From assembly GCA_025998755.1 (NCBI GenBank), contig AP024674.1, positions 3,225,813-3,289,812 of the forward strand: DNA of 64,000 nucleotides. Direction: 5' to 3'. Shown here one piece after another: positions 34,401 through 42,851 of the stretch; position 1 is the stretch's first letter; every line of letters begins with the position of its first letter. A program made the position numbers and the translations under genes. Under the pieces are notes generated by a model that was given only the letters and a program-made list of their open reading frames with translations, was not told where the DNA came from and made no database searches. The stretch comes from Armatimonadota bacterium (GTDB taxonomy: Bacteria > Armatimonadota > UBA5829 > DSUL01).

Positions 34401-36080
34401 GGCCAATATCTGGCCGTCCGCAGCAAACGCGACACACTTAACCCCGTTAGTGTGCGCCCAGAGAGTGTAGAGCAGAGATCCGTCTAGGACACGCCAAAAC
34501 CTGATGGTATTGTCCTCGCTTCCGCTGGCCAGTGTCTGGCCGTCTGGAGAGAAGGCGACAGAGTTAACCCCGGCCGCGTGACCACTCAGGATGCGGATGA
34601 GTGTGCCCTGCGACACGCGCCAGAGCCTGATGGTGTTGTCCCAGCTCCCGCTGGCCAGGAACTGACCGTTTGGCGAGAAGGCGAGGGAATAGACGACCGA
34701 ACCATGACCGCTGAGGCCGCGAATGTAGGCGCCGTCCGAGACACGCCACAGCCTTACCACTTTATCGTGGCTCCCTGTAGCCAGAATCTGACCATCGGGT
34801 GAGAAAGCAACGGAGGTCACATCGTCAGTATGTCCGGCGATTGTACGGATGAGTGAACCGTCGGAGACGCGCCAGAGGCTGATGGAGCCGTCCCATCTCC
34901 CGCTGGCCAAGATCTGACCGTCAGGAGAGAAAGCCACAGCGGTGAAATGAGAGGTCTGCCCTGGAAAGGTGCGGATGAGTGAACCGTCCGAGACTCGCCA
35001 CAGTAAGATGGTATCGAATTGACTCCCGCTGGCTAGTGTCTGGCCGTCGGGGGAAAAAGCGACAGAGGTCACAACGTTTGAATGGCCGGTGAGTTTGCGG
35101 CTGACTGAACCGTCCGAGACTCGCCAGATTTTGAGGGAATTGTCTCCGCTTCCGCTGGCCAATGTCTGGCCATCCGGGGAGAAGGCGACGGAATTGACAG
35201 CGGAGGTATGCGCGGCCAGGGAGCGGAGGATTGTACCATCGGAGATTCTCCAAAACCTGATACTCAGATCGTAGCTTCCACTGGCAAGTGTTTGGCCGTC
35301 CGGGGAAAAAGCGACTGAGTTGACTGAAGCTGTATGCCCGGTGAGAGTGCGGATAAATGTTCCATCTGAGACCCGCCAGAGCCTTATAGTGTTGTCCCAG
35401 CTTCCGCTGGCCAAAATCTGGCCGTCTGGGGAGAATGCGACAGAGTATACGGAGTAGGCATGGCCGGTGAGGGTGCGAATGGGCGAGCCATCCGAGACTC
35501 GCCAGATCCTGATGGACTTGTCGTCGCTTCCGCTGGCCAGAGTCTGGCCGTCCGGAGAGAAGGCGACAGAGAGCACGTCGTCCAGGTGCCCCGTGAGGGT
35601 GCGGATAAGCGAACCATCCCAGACCAGCCAGAGCCGGATGGTGCTATCCCAGCTGCCGGTGGCCAGAGTCTGCCCGTCCGGAGAGAATGCGACAGACGTC
35701 ACTGCGTCCGCATGCCCGCTGAATCTCCGGATGAGCGCCCCTTCCGCAATACGCCAGATATTGATGGTCCCATCCCAGTTTCCGCTGGCCAAAATCTGGC
35801 CGTCTGGGGAGAAGGCAATGGAAAAGACAGAATGCGAGGGCCCGGTGAGCGTACGGATCAGCAACCCGTCAGCGACCCTCCAGACCTTGATGGTCCCGTC
35901 CCAGCTTCCGCTGGCGAGTGTCTGGCCGTCCGGCGAGTAGGCCACGCAGGAGATTCCATTAGTATGCCCGCCGGCCATCCACTTGATGTCCGGTCGGGTT
36001 GCAGATACGGGTGCTACAGGCAAGAGTGCAAAAGCCAGCGTAAGCGCGATGCAGAGACTGGCTGCCCGGCCCTTCCTCAT
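31428..36080 (-). CDS. Giant exported WD40, C-type lectin and FN3 protein
   Basis: A 1550-residue protein. The signal peptide spans about residues 1-27. Residues 38-625 hold fourteen 42-residue WD40 repeats (S-V-A-F-S-P-D-G-Q-T-L-A-S-G-S-x-D core), the last degenerate: enough for two seven-bladed propellers. Next is a C-type-lectin-like domain (about 630-765; G-H-L-A-T-I, W-V-G-G, G-E-P-N-N-Y), two FN3-like repeats, a second lectin-like domain (about 978-1128; G-H-L-A-T-V, G-E-P-N-D), a third FN3 and an Ig-like segment. The last 210 residues form the tandem OB-like module. Likely a surface adhesion protein that binds carbohydrate or protein. ATG at 36080 fits the signal peptide; GAGG lies about ten bases upstream. 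Confidence 0.85.
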   Translation of the reverse strand: MRKGRAASLCIALTLAFALLPVAPVSATRPDIKWMAGGHTNGISCVAYSPDGQTLASGSWDGTIKVWRVADGLLIRTLTGPSHSVFSIAFSPDGQILASGNWDGTINIWRIAEGALIRRFSGHADAVTSVAFSPDGQTLATGSWDSTIRLWLVWDGSLIRTLTGHLDDVLSVAFSPDGQTLASGSDDKSIRIWRVSDGSPIRTLTGHAYSVYSVAFSPDGQILASGSWDNTIRLWRVSDGTFIRTLTGHTASVNSVAFSPDGQTLASGSYDLSIRFWRISDGTILRSLAAHTSAVNSVAFSPDGQTLASGSGDNSLKIWRVSDGSVSRKLTGHSNVVTSVAFSPDGQTLASGSQFDTILLWRVSDGSLIRTFPGQTSHFTAVAFSPDGQILASGRWDGSISLWRVSDGSLIRTIAGHTDDVTSVAFSPDGQILATGSHDKVVRLWRVSDGAYIRGLSGHGSVVYSLAFSPNGQFLASGSWDNTIRLWRVSQGTLIRILSGHAAGVNSVAFSPDGQTLASGSEDNTIRFWRVLDGSLLYTLWAHTNGVKCVAFAADGQILASGSYDLTIKFWKVSDGTLVESFDEETARGIASLAFSPGGTLLAWGRGDATVTVAFAPTGDFPASQPVRNNSNGHYYEFVRMGVTWAQADVLAGQRFFNGLRGHLATITTAQEQQFITQQLLSRYYSDGAWWVGGFQDSTAPDYSEPAGGWRWVSGETWSYTNWCPGEPNNYTGNDSYVEVWTTPGCYWADTPDTTNRGFIVEYAPYSDTTPPSTPIVMTSGLFSASTTQLSAGWLSSDPGSGIVEYTYAIGTSPADTGSGYVVSWRSAGTATEITYTGLSLKDGVTYYWYVRARNGAGLWSNVGVSNGITIDTSPPSRPAVTDTGRFTSTASGLSASWSASDPHSGIAEYRYAIGTTPADPGSGYVVAWKSVGSMTQASETGLNLQSGVTYYWYVQARNGAGSWSPVGASDGIYVAVPVLNPANGHYYQYVPGWRSWEDAAAEAATLEYQGLSGHLATVTSQEEWDWLVSHMSQWCPAGFDHLWLGGYQDRQAPDYAEPLGGWRWVTGEVWNWTRWHSGEPNDRFYNGDPEHYLAWWHTSSESGWNDFPVYGGISDPDFHVRGYLVEYDVPDTTPPAMPVVTDTGRFTSNASVLSASWSSTDPESGIVEYQYAIGTSPTDPGSGYLVGWKSAGFATEATETDLNLQDGVTYYWYVKARNGSGLWSAVGVSDGITVDLTAPDTSITGGPANSSLSRNADATFTFAGTDNLTSSSALRFQWRLDNAEWSTASTEATVHLTNIVDGVHTFQLRALDLVGNVDPTPASVTWRVLAGSLPVEVSGAGRAKLQADGVELLLTGCVVTAAPGQTAAGRAYVESLDRSAGLAILTDLALMEGQVIEAVGRMSTNVDGERVLTQPFIRVIGQTQPLEPVWLTLANAAGGPFFHSLATGAGQRGVTDPAGRSLNTTGLLVRVSGWVSEIDSNFIYINEGSLPVIRGVRVSRLNAPSTVRVNDFVKVTGISSMRRAGLSYQLVIRPRSSADFQVVTHADEP
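34205..35969 (-). repeat. Tandem 126-bp WD40 repeats
   Basis: Fourteen 126-base units encode the WD40 domains. The units are very alike at DNA level: TCTGGCCGTC and GGAGAGAAGGCGAC-type words recur at constant spacing. The strong similarity points to recent unequal crossing-over or gene conversion, and copy number may vary between strains. Confidence 0.9.
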
Positions 36081-36437
36081 AGCTGTCCATCCTCGGTCGG
36101 TAACAGCAGCCTGCAGTCCCTCAGCCAAACGTCCCGATGTCAGAATAAGCCTTTTCAAGTTCTCGACCTCACTCTCTCTCGCTGTGCACCGTGCGTCCAC
36201 AATCAAACCATACTAACACCTCGCATTCTTCGCGGTCAAGCATTTCCGCACGAATTCGCGGGATGGGGGCAGAAATGGGCAAAAGGTGCCTGAGTAGGAC
36301 CGACCCCGTCTGCGTTTGACAGGAACGCTGCGCCGGAGGTATATTGTGAAAGGCAATTGGGGGCTATTCTGAAAGGTTTTCGCCCGGGTCCAGGCGGCCC
36401 GGGCATATTGCTGTTTCGGCCGTTTCTTTACGGACTC
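36081..36437. other. Divergent intergenic region, WD40 protein and ffh
   Basis: 357 bases. It holds the ffh promoter listed separately. No clear promoter or gene is seen on the WD40 side. Confidence 0.5.
36316..36345 (+). promoter_or_regulatory. Sigma-70-type promoter of the ffh cluster
   Basis: TTGACA, 18-base spacer, TATATT: the best consensus promoter in the window. The start would lie near 36352, about 85 bases before the ffh ATG. Confidence 0.85.
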
Positions 36438-37790
36438 ATGTTCGACAACCTGACAGCCAGATTGCAGGAGGTGTTCCGCAACCTGCGGGGCGGCGGACGC
36501 CTCACCGAGCAGGACGTGGACTCCGCACTCAAAGAGGTGCGCCGCGCCCTGTTGGAGGCTGACGTCAACTTCCGGGTGGCCAAAGAGTTTGTCGCTCGCG
36601 TCCGCGAGAAGGCGGTGGGCCAGGAGGTGCTGGAGAGCCTGACCGGCCCGCAGCAGGTCATCGCCATCGTCCGGGACGAGTTAATCGCGCTGCTGGGGGA
36701 ATCCGACCCCCGGCTTGCCGTCAGCGCCAGGCCTCCCACCGTCATCCTGCTGGCGGGTTTGAACGGGGCGGGCAAGACCACCACGGCCGCCAAGCTGGCG
36801 CTCCGGTACATCTCTGACGGGAAAAAGCCGCTCCTGGTGGCCGCCGACGTGCACCGTCCGGCCGCCGCGGAGCAGCTGGCGGTGCTGGCGCGCCAGGTGG
36901 GCGCGCAGGTCTTCCCTGGCGGGGCGGGCAGCACGGCCGTGCAGGTGGCGCGGGACGGCATCGAGCAGGCCCGGCGTCAGGGCCTGGATCCGGTCATCGT
37001 GGACCTGGCCGGGCGCCAGCATGCGGACGAAGACCTGATGCGCGAGCTGGCCGATGTCAGCCGCGCCGTGCAGCCGCACGAGGTGCTTCTGGTGTTGGAT
37101 GCCATGACGGGCCAGGACGCCGTCAACACGGCGGTGGAATTCGGAAAGCACGTGCCGGTGACAGGGTTCGTGCTCACCAAAATGGACGCCGACGCGCGGG
37201 GTGGGGCGGCCATCAGCATACGGCACGTGACGGGACTGCCCATCAAGCTGGTTGGGGTCAGCGAGAAGATGGACGGTCTGGAGCCGTTCCATCCGGACCG
37301 CATGGCCCGTCGGATCCTGGGAATGGGAGACGTCCTGTCTCTGGTGGAGAAGGCGGAGCAGGCCTTCAGCGAGGAGCAGGCCCGCCAGCTGCAGGACAAG
37401 CTGGCGCACGATACATTTGGCTTCGACGACTATCTGGAGCAGCTCCGCCGGATGCGCAGGATGGGCCCGCTGGAACAGATCCTTTCCATGATCCCGGGGC
37501 TGGGAGCGTCGGCGCGCCAGTTGGAGGAGGCGGGAGTCAACGAGAAGGAGATGGACCGCATCGAGGCTATCATCAACTCGATGACCCTGCAGGAGCGCAG
37601 GGATCCGTCCATCATCAATGGCAGCCGCCGCAGGCGGATCGCTCTGGGCAGCGGCACGAACATCCAGGACGTCAACAGGCTGCTGCGCCAGTTTCAGGAT
37701 ATGCGGCGCATGATGCGCCAACTCGCGAGCATGGAGCAAAATCCGAAGGCGCTGAAGCGCATGGGGAAGTTGCCGTTTCCGGGAGGATAG
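36438..37790 (+). CDS. ffh: Signal recognition particle protein Ffh (SRP54)
   Basis: A 450-residue GTPase that, with 4.5S RNA, targets ribosomes making membrane proteins to FtsY. N domain (about 1-90), G domain with P-loop G-L-N-G-A-G-K-T-T-T (about 108-117), and a Met-rich C-terminal M domain (about 300-450) with RRMRRMGPLEQ and M-R-R-M-M-R-Q-L. The G3 motif, normally D-T-A-G-R, reads D-L-A-G-R-Q (about residue 189), which is unusual. T-K-M-D-A-D-A-R-G-G-A is normal. The ATG at 36438 fits the family start although no strong ribosome site precedes it. Confidence 0.96.
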   Translation: MFDNLTARLQEVFRNLRGGGRLTEQDVDSALKEVRRALLEADVNFRVAKEFVARVREKAVGQEVLESLTGPQQVIAIVRDELIALLGESDPRLAVSARPPTVILLAGLNGAGKTTTAAKLALRYISDGKKPLLVAADVHRPAAAEQLAVLARQVGAQVFPGGAGSTAVQVARDGIEQARRQGLDPVIVDLAGRQHADEDLMRELADVSRAVQPHEVLLVLDAMTGQDAVNTAVEFGKHVPVTGFVLTKMDADARGGAAISIRHVTGLPIKLVGVSEKMDGLEPFHPDRMARRILGMGDVLSLVEKAEQAFSEEQARQLQDKLAHDTFGFDDYLEQLRRMRRMGPLEQILSMIPGLGASARQLEEAGVNEKEMDRIEAIINSMTLQERRDPSIINGSRRRRIALGSGTNIQDVNRLLRQFQDMRRMMRQLASMEQNPKALKRMGKLPFPGG

Positions 37791-37889
37791 GGCATTTAGT
37801 CAGTTGCCCTGAGATTTGCGGGCCGCGGCCCGCGGAACGCATTCGGCCTGCCGGCGGGGCCGGCGGGCGAAGGAGGATACGCACAAGAC

Positions 37890-38228
37890 TTGGCCGTTAG
37901 AATGCGACTCAAGAGAATGGGGACGCGCCAGAAGCCGTTCTACCGCATCGTGGTGGCGGACTCGCGCTCCCCGCGCGATGGGCGGTTCATCGAGCAGATC
38001 GGAACTTACGACCCGAAGCTGGATCCGCCAGCGGTGACGGTGGACCGGGAGAAGGCGGAGTTGTGGCTGTCCCGCGGCGCGCAGCCGTCCGATACCGTGC
38101 GGGCACTGCTGGTGAAGCAGGGTATCCTGCCGCCGCTTCCGCCTCGTGAGCTTGGAGGCGGGCAGAAAATGGCCGCCGCTGCTCCAGCTGCTGCCGCGGG
38201 CGAACAAGCCCCGGCTGAGCAAGAGTAA
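37890..38228 (+). CDS. rpsP: 30S ribosomal protein S16
   Basis: A 112-residue S16. The core (about 80 residues; [20 protein letters not shown]) is normal, followed by an Ala/Pro/Glu tail of about 25 residues. It uses a TTG start (37890), which yields the family start [11 protein letters not shown]; the next ATG would remove conserved residues. AGGAGG lies 13 bases upstream, a long spacing. Confidence 0.95.
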   Translation: MAVRMRLKRMGTRQKPFYRIVVADSRSPRDGRFIEQIGTYDPKLDPPAVTVDREKAELWLSRGAQPSDTVRALLVKQGILPPLPPRELGGGQKMAAAAPAAAAGEQAPAEQE

Positions 38229-38269
38229 GGCGCACGGGACAACAGGGCGGGAAGGCTCAAGGAGCGGCG

Positions 38270-38500
38270 ATGAAAGCGGTGCTGGAAGTGATCGTCCGCG
38301 GACTGGTGGACGAGCCGGAGCGGGTCCGGGTCCGGGAGACGGTCTCCGGATCCAGGGTGACCTATGACATTAGCGTCTCGGAGCGCGACCTGGGCAAGGT
38401 GATCGGCCGGGACGGACGCATCGCGAATGCGCTGCGGACGGTGGCGAGCGCGCTGGCCGCGCGGCAGAACAGGGAAGCCCAGGTGGAGATTCAGTCCTGA
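38270..38500 (+). CDS. khpA: KH-domain RNA-binding protein KhpA
   Basis: A 76-residue protein, essentially one KH domain with the G-x-x-G loop in V-I-G-R-D-G-R-I-A-N-A-L-R. KhpA works with KhpB/Jag in RNA binding linked to cell elongation in some bacteria. Its place between rpsP and rimM is conserved in many genomes. AAGGAG lies seven bases before the ATG. Confidence 0.93.
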   Translation: MKAVLEVIVRGLVDEPERVRVRETVSGSRVTYDISVSERDLGKVIGRDGRIANALRTVASALAARQNREAQVEIQS

Positions 38501-38531
38501 GACCCTTTGGGGGACGCCGGATGGTGGCGCG

Positions 38532-39035
38532 GTGAACGCGGCTCTGGTGGTCGTCGGTCGAGTGGTGCGTCCGTTCGGCATCCGGGGCGAGCTGAAGGTT
38601 GCCTTGGAGACCGATTTCCCGGATGTCTTGGGCCAGCGCAGGGAGCTGATCGTCACCCGTGACGGAATCAGCGGGACCCCCGCCGCCGTAGAGTCCGTAA
38701 GGATCCATCAGGGGGCGGCGCTGGTCAAGCTCTCCGGGGTGGATAGCCGGACAGGCGCGGAGGATCTGCGCGGAGCGCTGCTTGCCGTGCGCGAGGAGGA
38801 CCGCCCTGAGCTGGAGGAAGGCCGCTTCTGGCTGGACGATATCATTGGGCTGGAGGCGGTCTTCGAGGACGGCAGGAGCATCGGGGTCATTACCGAAGTG
38901 CTGACTGGACTCGCGAACGATGTCTGGGTGGCGGGGAAGGTCTTGATTCCCGCGGTGAGCGAGTTTATCGTGCGCGTGGATCTGGAAGGACGGCGTGTGG
39001 TGGTCAGGGACATCGCCGGCCTCACCGGGGACTGA
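38532..39035 (+). CDS. rimM: Ribosome maturation factor RimM
   Basis: A 167-residue protein that binds S19 in the 30S head and helps 16S maturation. V-V-G-R-V-V-R-P-F-G-I-R-G-E-L-K-V is the N-terminal barrel motif; the C-terminal PRC barrel has F-W-L-D-D-I-I-G-L and L-I-P-A-V-S-E-F-I. GTG at 38532 gives the family start; the ribosome site is weak (GGATGG), so translation may follow from khpA 31 bases upstream. Confidence 0.94.
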   Translation: MNAALVVVGRVVRPFGIRGELKVALETDFPDVLGQRRELIVTRDGISGTPAAVESVRIHQGAALVKLSGVDSRTGAEDLRGALLAVREEDRPELEEGRFWLDDIIGLEAVFEDGRSIGVITEVLTGLANDVWVAGKVLIPAVSEFIVRVDLEGRRVVVRDIAGLTGD

Positions 39036-39059
39036 AGGAAGGGGCGGCCCGCCCACCCG

Positions 39060-39827
39060 ATGATCATAGAAGTGGTCACGCTCTTCCCGGCGATGGTGGA
39101 GCAGTGCGCGTCGCACAGCATCATCGGCCGGGCGCGGGAGAGTGGAGCCCTGCAGTTGCGGGTGGTGGATCTGCGGGATTACACCCACGACCGCCACCGG
39201 ACCGCGGATGATGCCCCATACGGCGGCGGCTCCGGGATGGTGATGAAGGTGGAGCCGTTGGATGAGGCCATCACGGATCTCCGCCGGAAGGCCGGGGAAC
39301 CGGTGCGGATCATCTTGATGAGTCCGCAGGGCAGGAAGCTGGATCAGCGCCTGGTGGAGGAGCTTGCGGAGGAGGACCATCTGGTCCTGATCTGCGGCCA
39401 CTATGAAGGCGTGGACGAGCGGGTGCGCGAGCACCTGGTGAATGATGAGATCTCCATCGGTGACTATGTGCTGACGGGCGGGGAGCTTCCGGCGCTGGTG
39501 CTGGTGGATGCTGTGGCCCGCTATGTTCCGGGCGTGCTGGGCAAGGCGGAGTCCGCGGAGGAGGAGAGCTTCCGGGACGGGCTGCTGGAGTATCCCCAGT
39601 ATACCAGGCCGGAAGAGTATCGTGGGTGGCGGGTGCCGGAGGTGCTTCTGAGCGGGCACCACGCGATGATTGCCCGATGGCGGCGCAGGGAGTCGCTAAG
39701 AAGGACGCTGGAAAGGCGGCCTGATCTCTTGGCATCTGCGCGTCTCACGCGGGACGATCTGCAGATGCTGGAGGAGCTGGGAGCGGACGACGCTCTGCTG
39801 GAGAAGCTGAGAGCGGAGCGCGCGTGA
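39060..39827 (+). CDS. trmD: tRNA (guanine37-N1)-methyltransferase
   Basis: A 255-residue SPOUT methyltransferase that makes m1G37 in tRNAs reading CNN codons and prevents frameshifts. Motifs: [30 protein letters not shown], and the knot [16 protein letters not shown]. The C-terminal helical domain is complete ([19 protein letters not shown]). Gap of 24 bases from rimM. Confidence 0.97.
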   Translation: MIIEVVTLFPAMVEQCASHSIIGRARESGALQLRVVDLRDYTHDRHRTADDAPYGGGSGMVMKVEPLDEAITDLRRKAGEPVRIILMSPQGRKLDQRLVEELAEEDHLVLICGHYEGVDERVREHLVNDEISIGDYVLTGGELPALVLVDAVARYVPGVLGKAESAEEESFRDGLLEYPQYTRPEEYRGWRVPEVLLSGHHAMIARWRRRESLRRTLERRPDLLASARLTRDDLQMLEELGADDALLEKLRAERA

Positions 39828-39912
39828 AAGTTAGGTTTTGTTGGTCCCTGGGGGACCGATTCCGGGCCGGTGAAGCGGAAGAGGGCCGGCCAGACACTGA
39901 TAGGAGAATCCA

Positions 39913-40263
39913 TTGCAGCAGGTTATCCGGGAACTGGAAAAGCAGCAGATGAAGCCGGATGTCACCGACTGCCAGCCCGGTGACACGGTAAGGGTGCACG
40001 TCCGCGTGTCCGAAGGGGGCAAGGAGCGGGTGCAGGTGTTCGAGGGGACGGTCATCGGCCGGCAGCACGGCAGCGTCCGCGAGAGCATCATCGTCCGCAA
40101 GATGTCCCACGGAGTGGGTGTCGAGCGGACGTTTCTTATTCATTCTCCCAAGATTGATAAGATCGAGGTCACGCGGCGGGGAGATGTCCGCCGCGCCAAG
40201 CTCTATTATCTGAGGGGCAAGGTCGGAAAGGCTACACGCATCAAAGAGCGCCGGGACCGGTAA
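39913..40263 (+). CDS. rplS: 50S ribosomal protein L19
   Basis: A 116-residue L19. Motifs: [11 protein letters not shown] (here Q-P-G-D-T-V), [26 protein letters not shown], and the terminal [17 protein letters not shown]. It starts at TTG with AGGAG six bases upstream. L19 lies at the 30S-50S interface. Confidence 0.96.
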   Translation: MQQVIRELEKQQMKPDVTDCQPGDTVRVHVRVSEGGKERVQVFEGTVIGRQHGSVRESIIVRKMSHGVGVERTFLIHSPKIDKIEVTRRGDVRRAKLYYLRGKVGKATRIKERRDR

Positions 40264-41094
40264 ATGACCGAAAAACTGGCTAACCTGAGCTGGCAATCGG
40301 TCCTTGTGATCGTTGCCGCTCTACTGGTCCTTAGGTACGCTCTCCTCAAACTGGACGAGCCTCTGGCGAAGTCGGCGGCCGAGGTGGCCGAGTCGCTGGC
40401 TGTCGCCATGGCTCTCGTGTTCTTCATCATCCGGCCGTTTCTGGTTCAGGCGTTCTTCATCCCCAGCGGGTCCATGCACCCGACCCTGCTGGAGGACGAT
40501 CACATCCTGGTCAACAAGCTGGGCTACCGACTGTTCAAGCCGCAGCCGGGAGATATTGTCGTGTTCAAAGCTCCGGAGTCCTGGGACCAGGGGGGCGGCG
40601 GCGAGAAGGACTACATCAAGCGCCTGATCGGCGTGCCGGGTGATACCATCGAGGTCCGGGGTGGAGAGTTTATTGTGGGCGCACAGATCCTCAGCCGTTC
40701 GGAGGTCAAGAATCTGCTCATCCAGAACGGGGTGGTGCCGGTCAACCGCAGCGAGATCCAGTGCAAATATCTGAAGGACGGGATCATCGCGGACGGCAGG
40801 GTCATCAGCAAGAAACAGCTGGCGGATTGGTTGGGCGTGAAACCGGAGGATGTCAGGATCGTGCCCGGCCAGACTCTGCGCAACGGCCAAGTGCTGGACG
40901 AGCCATACACTCTGGAGGATCCGGATTACGACCTTCCGAAGACAAAAGTAGAAGAGGGGACGGTCTTCGTGATGGGCGACAATCGGAACAACTCCAACGA
41001 TAGCCACCGCAACGGAGCCCTGGAACGTAAACGTATTCTGGGCAAAGCCATGCTTATCTTCTGGCCGCCGTCCCGCATTCGGCTGTTGTTCTAG
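40264..41094 (+). CDS. lepB: Signal peptidase I
   Basis: A 276-residue membrane serine protease that removes signal peptides from exported proteins. One N-terminal hydrophobic segment (about 9-30) and a second (about 47-62) precede F-I-P-S-G-S-M-H-P, with nucleophile S70; general base K119 is in D-Y-I-K-R-L-I-G-V-P-G-D. The C-terminal box G-D-N-R-N-N-S-N-D-S-H is intact. Compared with simple family members it has an extra hydrophilic insert of about 60 residues (about 140-205). The ATG follows the rplS stop with no gap. Confidence 0.95.
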   Translation: MTEKLANLSWQSVLVIVAALLVLRYALLKLDEPLAKSAAEVAESLAVAMALVFFIIRPFLVQAFFIPSGSMHPTLLEDDHILVNKLGYRLFKPQPGDIVVFKAPESWDQGGGGEKDYIKRLIGVPGDTIEVRGGEFIVGAQILSRSEVKNLLIQNGVVPVNRSEIQCKYLKDGIIADGRVISKKQLADWLGVKPEDVRIVPGQTLRNGQVLDEPYTLEDPDYDLPKTKVEEGTVFVMGDNRNNSNDSHRNGALERKRILGKAMLIFWPPSRIRLLF

Positions 41095-41138
41095 CAGAGG
41101 AGCTGGCGGGGCAGCCAGGAGCGCGAGGAGGAACGGGA

Positions 41139-42194
41139 ATGCCCCCGGAACCGGGCAGCATCGGAGCGGCTTGCAAAGCCCCCCGGGACCGTTGGCGCTT
41201 CGAGCGCCTGGCGTGGCAGGAAGGGTTTGTCCGGGTGGCCGGGGTGGATGAGGCCGGGCGCGGCCCGCTGGCGGGCCCGGTCGTGGCTGCCGCAGTCATT
41301 CTTCCTCCGGACTTCGACCCGGATGGCATCGAGGATTCCAAGTCTCTCTCCGAAGCGCAGCGCGAGCGCGCCTGGGAGCGGATCCGCGAGCAGGCCCTCG
41401 GCATTGGCATCGGCCTGGCCGGGCGGGACGAGATCGACCATCTCAACATCCTGGAAGCATCCCGGAAGGCGATGGCAGATGCAGTGCGCGCCCTTTCTCC
41501 TCCACCCGATTTCTGCCTGTTGGACGGATTGCCGGTCCCAGGGTTCGTCGCGCCGCACCGCGCAGTGCCCGGCGGCGATGCCCTGAGCGTCTCCATCTCT
41601 GCCGCCTCGATTGTCGCCAAGGTCACCAGGGACGGCCTGATGCGCGAACTGGACGCGAAGTACCCGGGATACGGCTTTGCGCGCAACAAAGGTTACGGGA
41701 CCGCCGAGCATCTCCAGGCGCTGGAGCGTCTCGGCCCCTGCCCGGAGCACCGGATGAGTTTTGCTCCGTGCGCGCGGATTGTGGCGCAGCAAAGGCTGCA
41801 TCTCGGCGCGCAAGAGGAACGGCGGAGATTGCTGGCCGGTGCGGCCGCAGAGAATGTGGCGCGCGCCTTTCTGCGCGGCCAGGGGATGCGGATCGTGGCG
41901 TCCAACTACCGTTGCCGGTTCGGGGAGATAGACATTATCGCGCAGGACGGCGAGACCGTTTGCTTCGTGGAAGTCCGCAGCCGCAGGTCCGGAGCCCCTG
42001 TGGGAGCGGCGGAGTCCGTCGATGCCCGCAAGCGTGAAAAGATCACGCGGGCGGCGCGGAGCTGGCTGCAGGAGCAGGGATGTCAGGCCCCATGCAGGTT
42101 CGATGTGGTTGAGGTAGAGTGGAGAGGGCGCACCGGACGGGTGGGGCAGTTCCTGAAAGACTGTTTTACGCCTTCATCCGACGACCGGTTCTGA
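41139..42194 (+). CDS. rnhB: Ribonuclease HII fused to YraN/UPF0102 nuclease-like domain
   Basis: A 351-residue fusion. Residues 30-220 are a full RNase HII (V-A-G-V-D-E-A-G-R-G-P-L-A-G-P, D37-E38; E-D-S-K; L-L-D-G, D129; A-S-I-V-A-K; a Y-P-G-Y-G-F-A-R-N-K-G-Y-G-T-A-E-H region), which removes ribonucleotides and RNA primers from DNA. Residues about 230-350 are YraN-like (G-A-A-A-E-N-V-A-R-A-F-L, F-G-E-I-D-I-I-A, F-V-E-V-R-S-R), a restriction-endonuclease-fold domain. The usual E-V-K of YraN is E-V-R here. rnhB and yraN often lie side by side; here one frame covers both. GAGGAGG precedes the ATG. Confidence 0.93.
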   Translation: MPPEPGSIGAACKAPRDRWRFERLAWQEGFVRVAGVDEAGRGPLAGPVVAAAVILPPDFDPDGIEDSKSLSEAQRERAWERIREQALGIGIGLAGRDEIDHLNILEASRKAMADAVRALSPPPDFCLLDGLPVPGFVAPHRAVPGGDALSVSISAASIVAKVTRDGLMRELDAKYPGYGFARNKGYGTAEHLQALERLGPCPEHRMSFAPCARIVAQQRLHLGAQEERRRLLAGAAAENVARAFLRGQGMRIVASNYRCRFGEIDIIAQDGETVCFVEVRSRRSGAPVGAAESVDARKREKITRAARSWLQEQGCQAPCRFDVVEVEWRGRTGRVGQFLKDCFTPSSDDRF

Positions 42195-42260
42195 AAAAGA
42201 GTCTATCTGGCAGCCGGATGCGGAACCCGCGGCAAAGCGGATTGCGTTACGGTTCTTGCC

Positions 42261-42800
42261 ATGATGGCCAGTACCCAGCTTGACAAGTATCTGATGCGAC
42301 CACATACCGCCGACCAGATCATGACGCGCAATGTCATCACGGTGAAGAAGGGCGCCTCGGTGGAAGAGGCCATGCGCCTGATGGCAAAACACAACATCAG
42401 CGGACTGCCCGTGGTGGACGTGGACGATAGGCTGGTCGGCATCATCTCGGAGAAAGACCTGCTGCTAAGGGGTATGCCTGCCCCTTCCAGCGGACCGGCT
42501 CCTCTACCGTTCACGGAGAAGCTGCCGGACCCCGTGGCCGAGGCCGCGGCACGGGCCAGCGCGGTGACGGTCGGCGAGGCCATGACGCGCAAGGTCATCT
42601 CTTTCAGCGAGAAGTCCTCCGTTGCGGATATCGCCCGCGCGATGGTGGAGCACAACATCAACCGCGTTCCCATCGTGCGCGACGGCAAAGTGGTGGGCAT
42701 CATCAGCCGGGGCGACGTCATCCGCTCGATGGCGGCGCTGGATTTCGACGATGACGACACTCCTGAGCCCAGGGATCGCCCTCGCCTGACTCTGTTTTAG
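42261..42800 (+). CDS. CBS-domain pair protein
   Basis: A 179-residue protein made of two CBS domains: about 20-75 (I-M-T-R-N-V-I-T-V, S-G-L-P-V-V-D, L-V-G-I-I-S-E-K-D-L) and about 110-165 (A-M-T-R-K-V-I-S-F, I-N-R-V-P-I-V, V-V-G-I-I-S-R-G-D-V-I). CBS pairs sense adenine nucleotides. No enzymatic domain is attached; a partner protein is likely. The ribosome site is unclear. Confidence 0.88.
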   Translation: MMASTQLDKYLMRPHTADQIMTRNVITVKKGASVEEAMRLMAKHNISGLPVVDVDDRLVGIISEKDLLLRGMPAPSSGPAPLPFTEKLPDPVAEAAARASAVTVGEAMTRKVISFSEKSSVADIARAMVEHNINRVPIVRDGKVVGIISRGDVIRSMAALDFDDDDTPEPRDRPRLTLF

Positions 42801-42851
42801 ACCCACGCCGTCATTTCGGAGAGTATGCGTTCGTTGCGGGCAGGAGCCTGA

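Noticed and set aside
34205..35969. CRISPR-like array
   Set aside because: The regular 126-base period is coding and fits WD40 repeats; there are no short repeats with unique spacers.
38370..39662. 430-codon minus-strand frame opposite khpA, rimM and trmD
   Set aside because: Three conserved genes occupy the other strand.
39828..39912. L19 leader regulatory RNA before rplS
   Set aside because: Only a 5-bp hairpin is seen in 85 bases; too weak to call.
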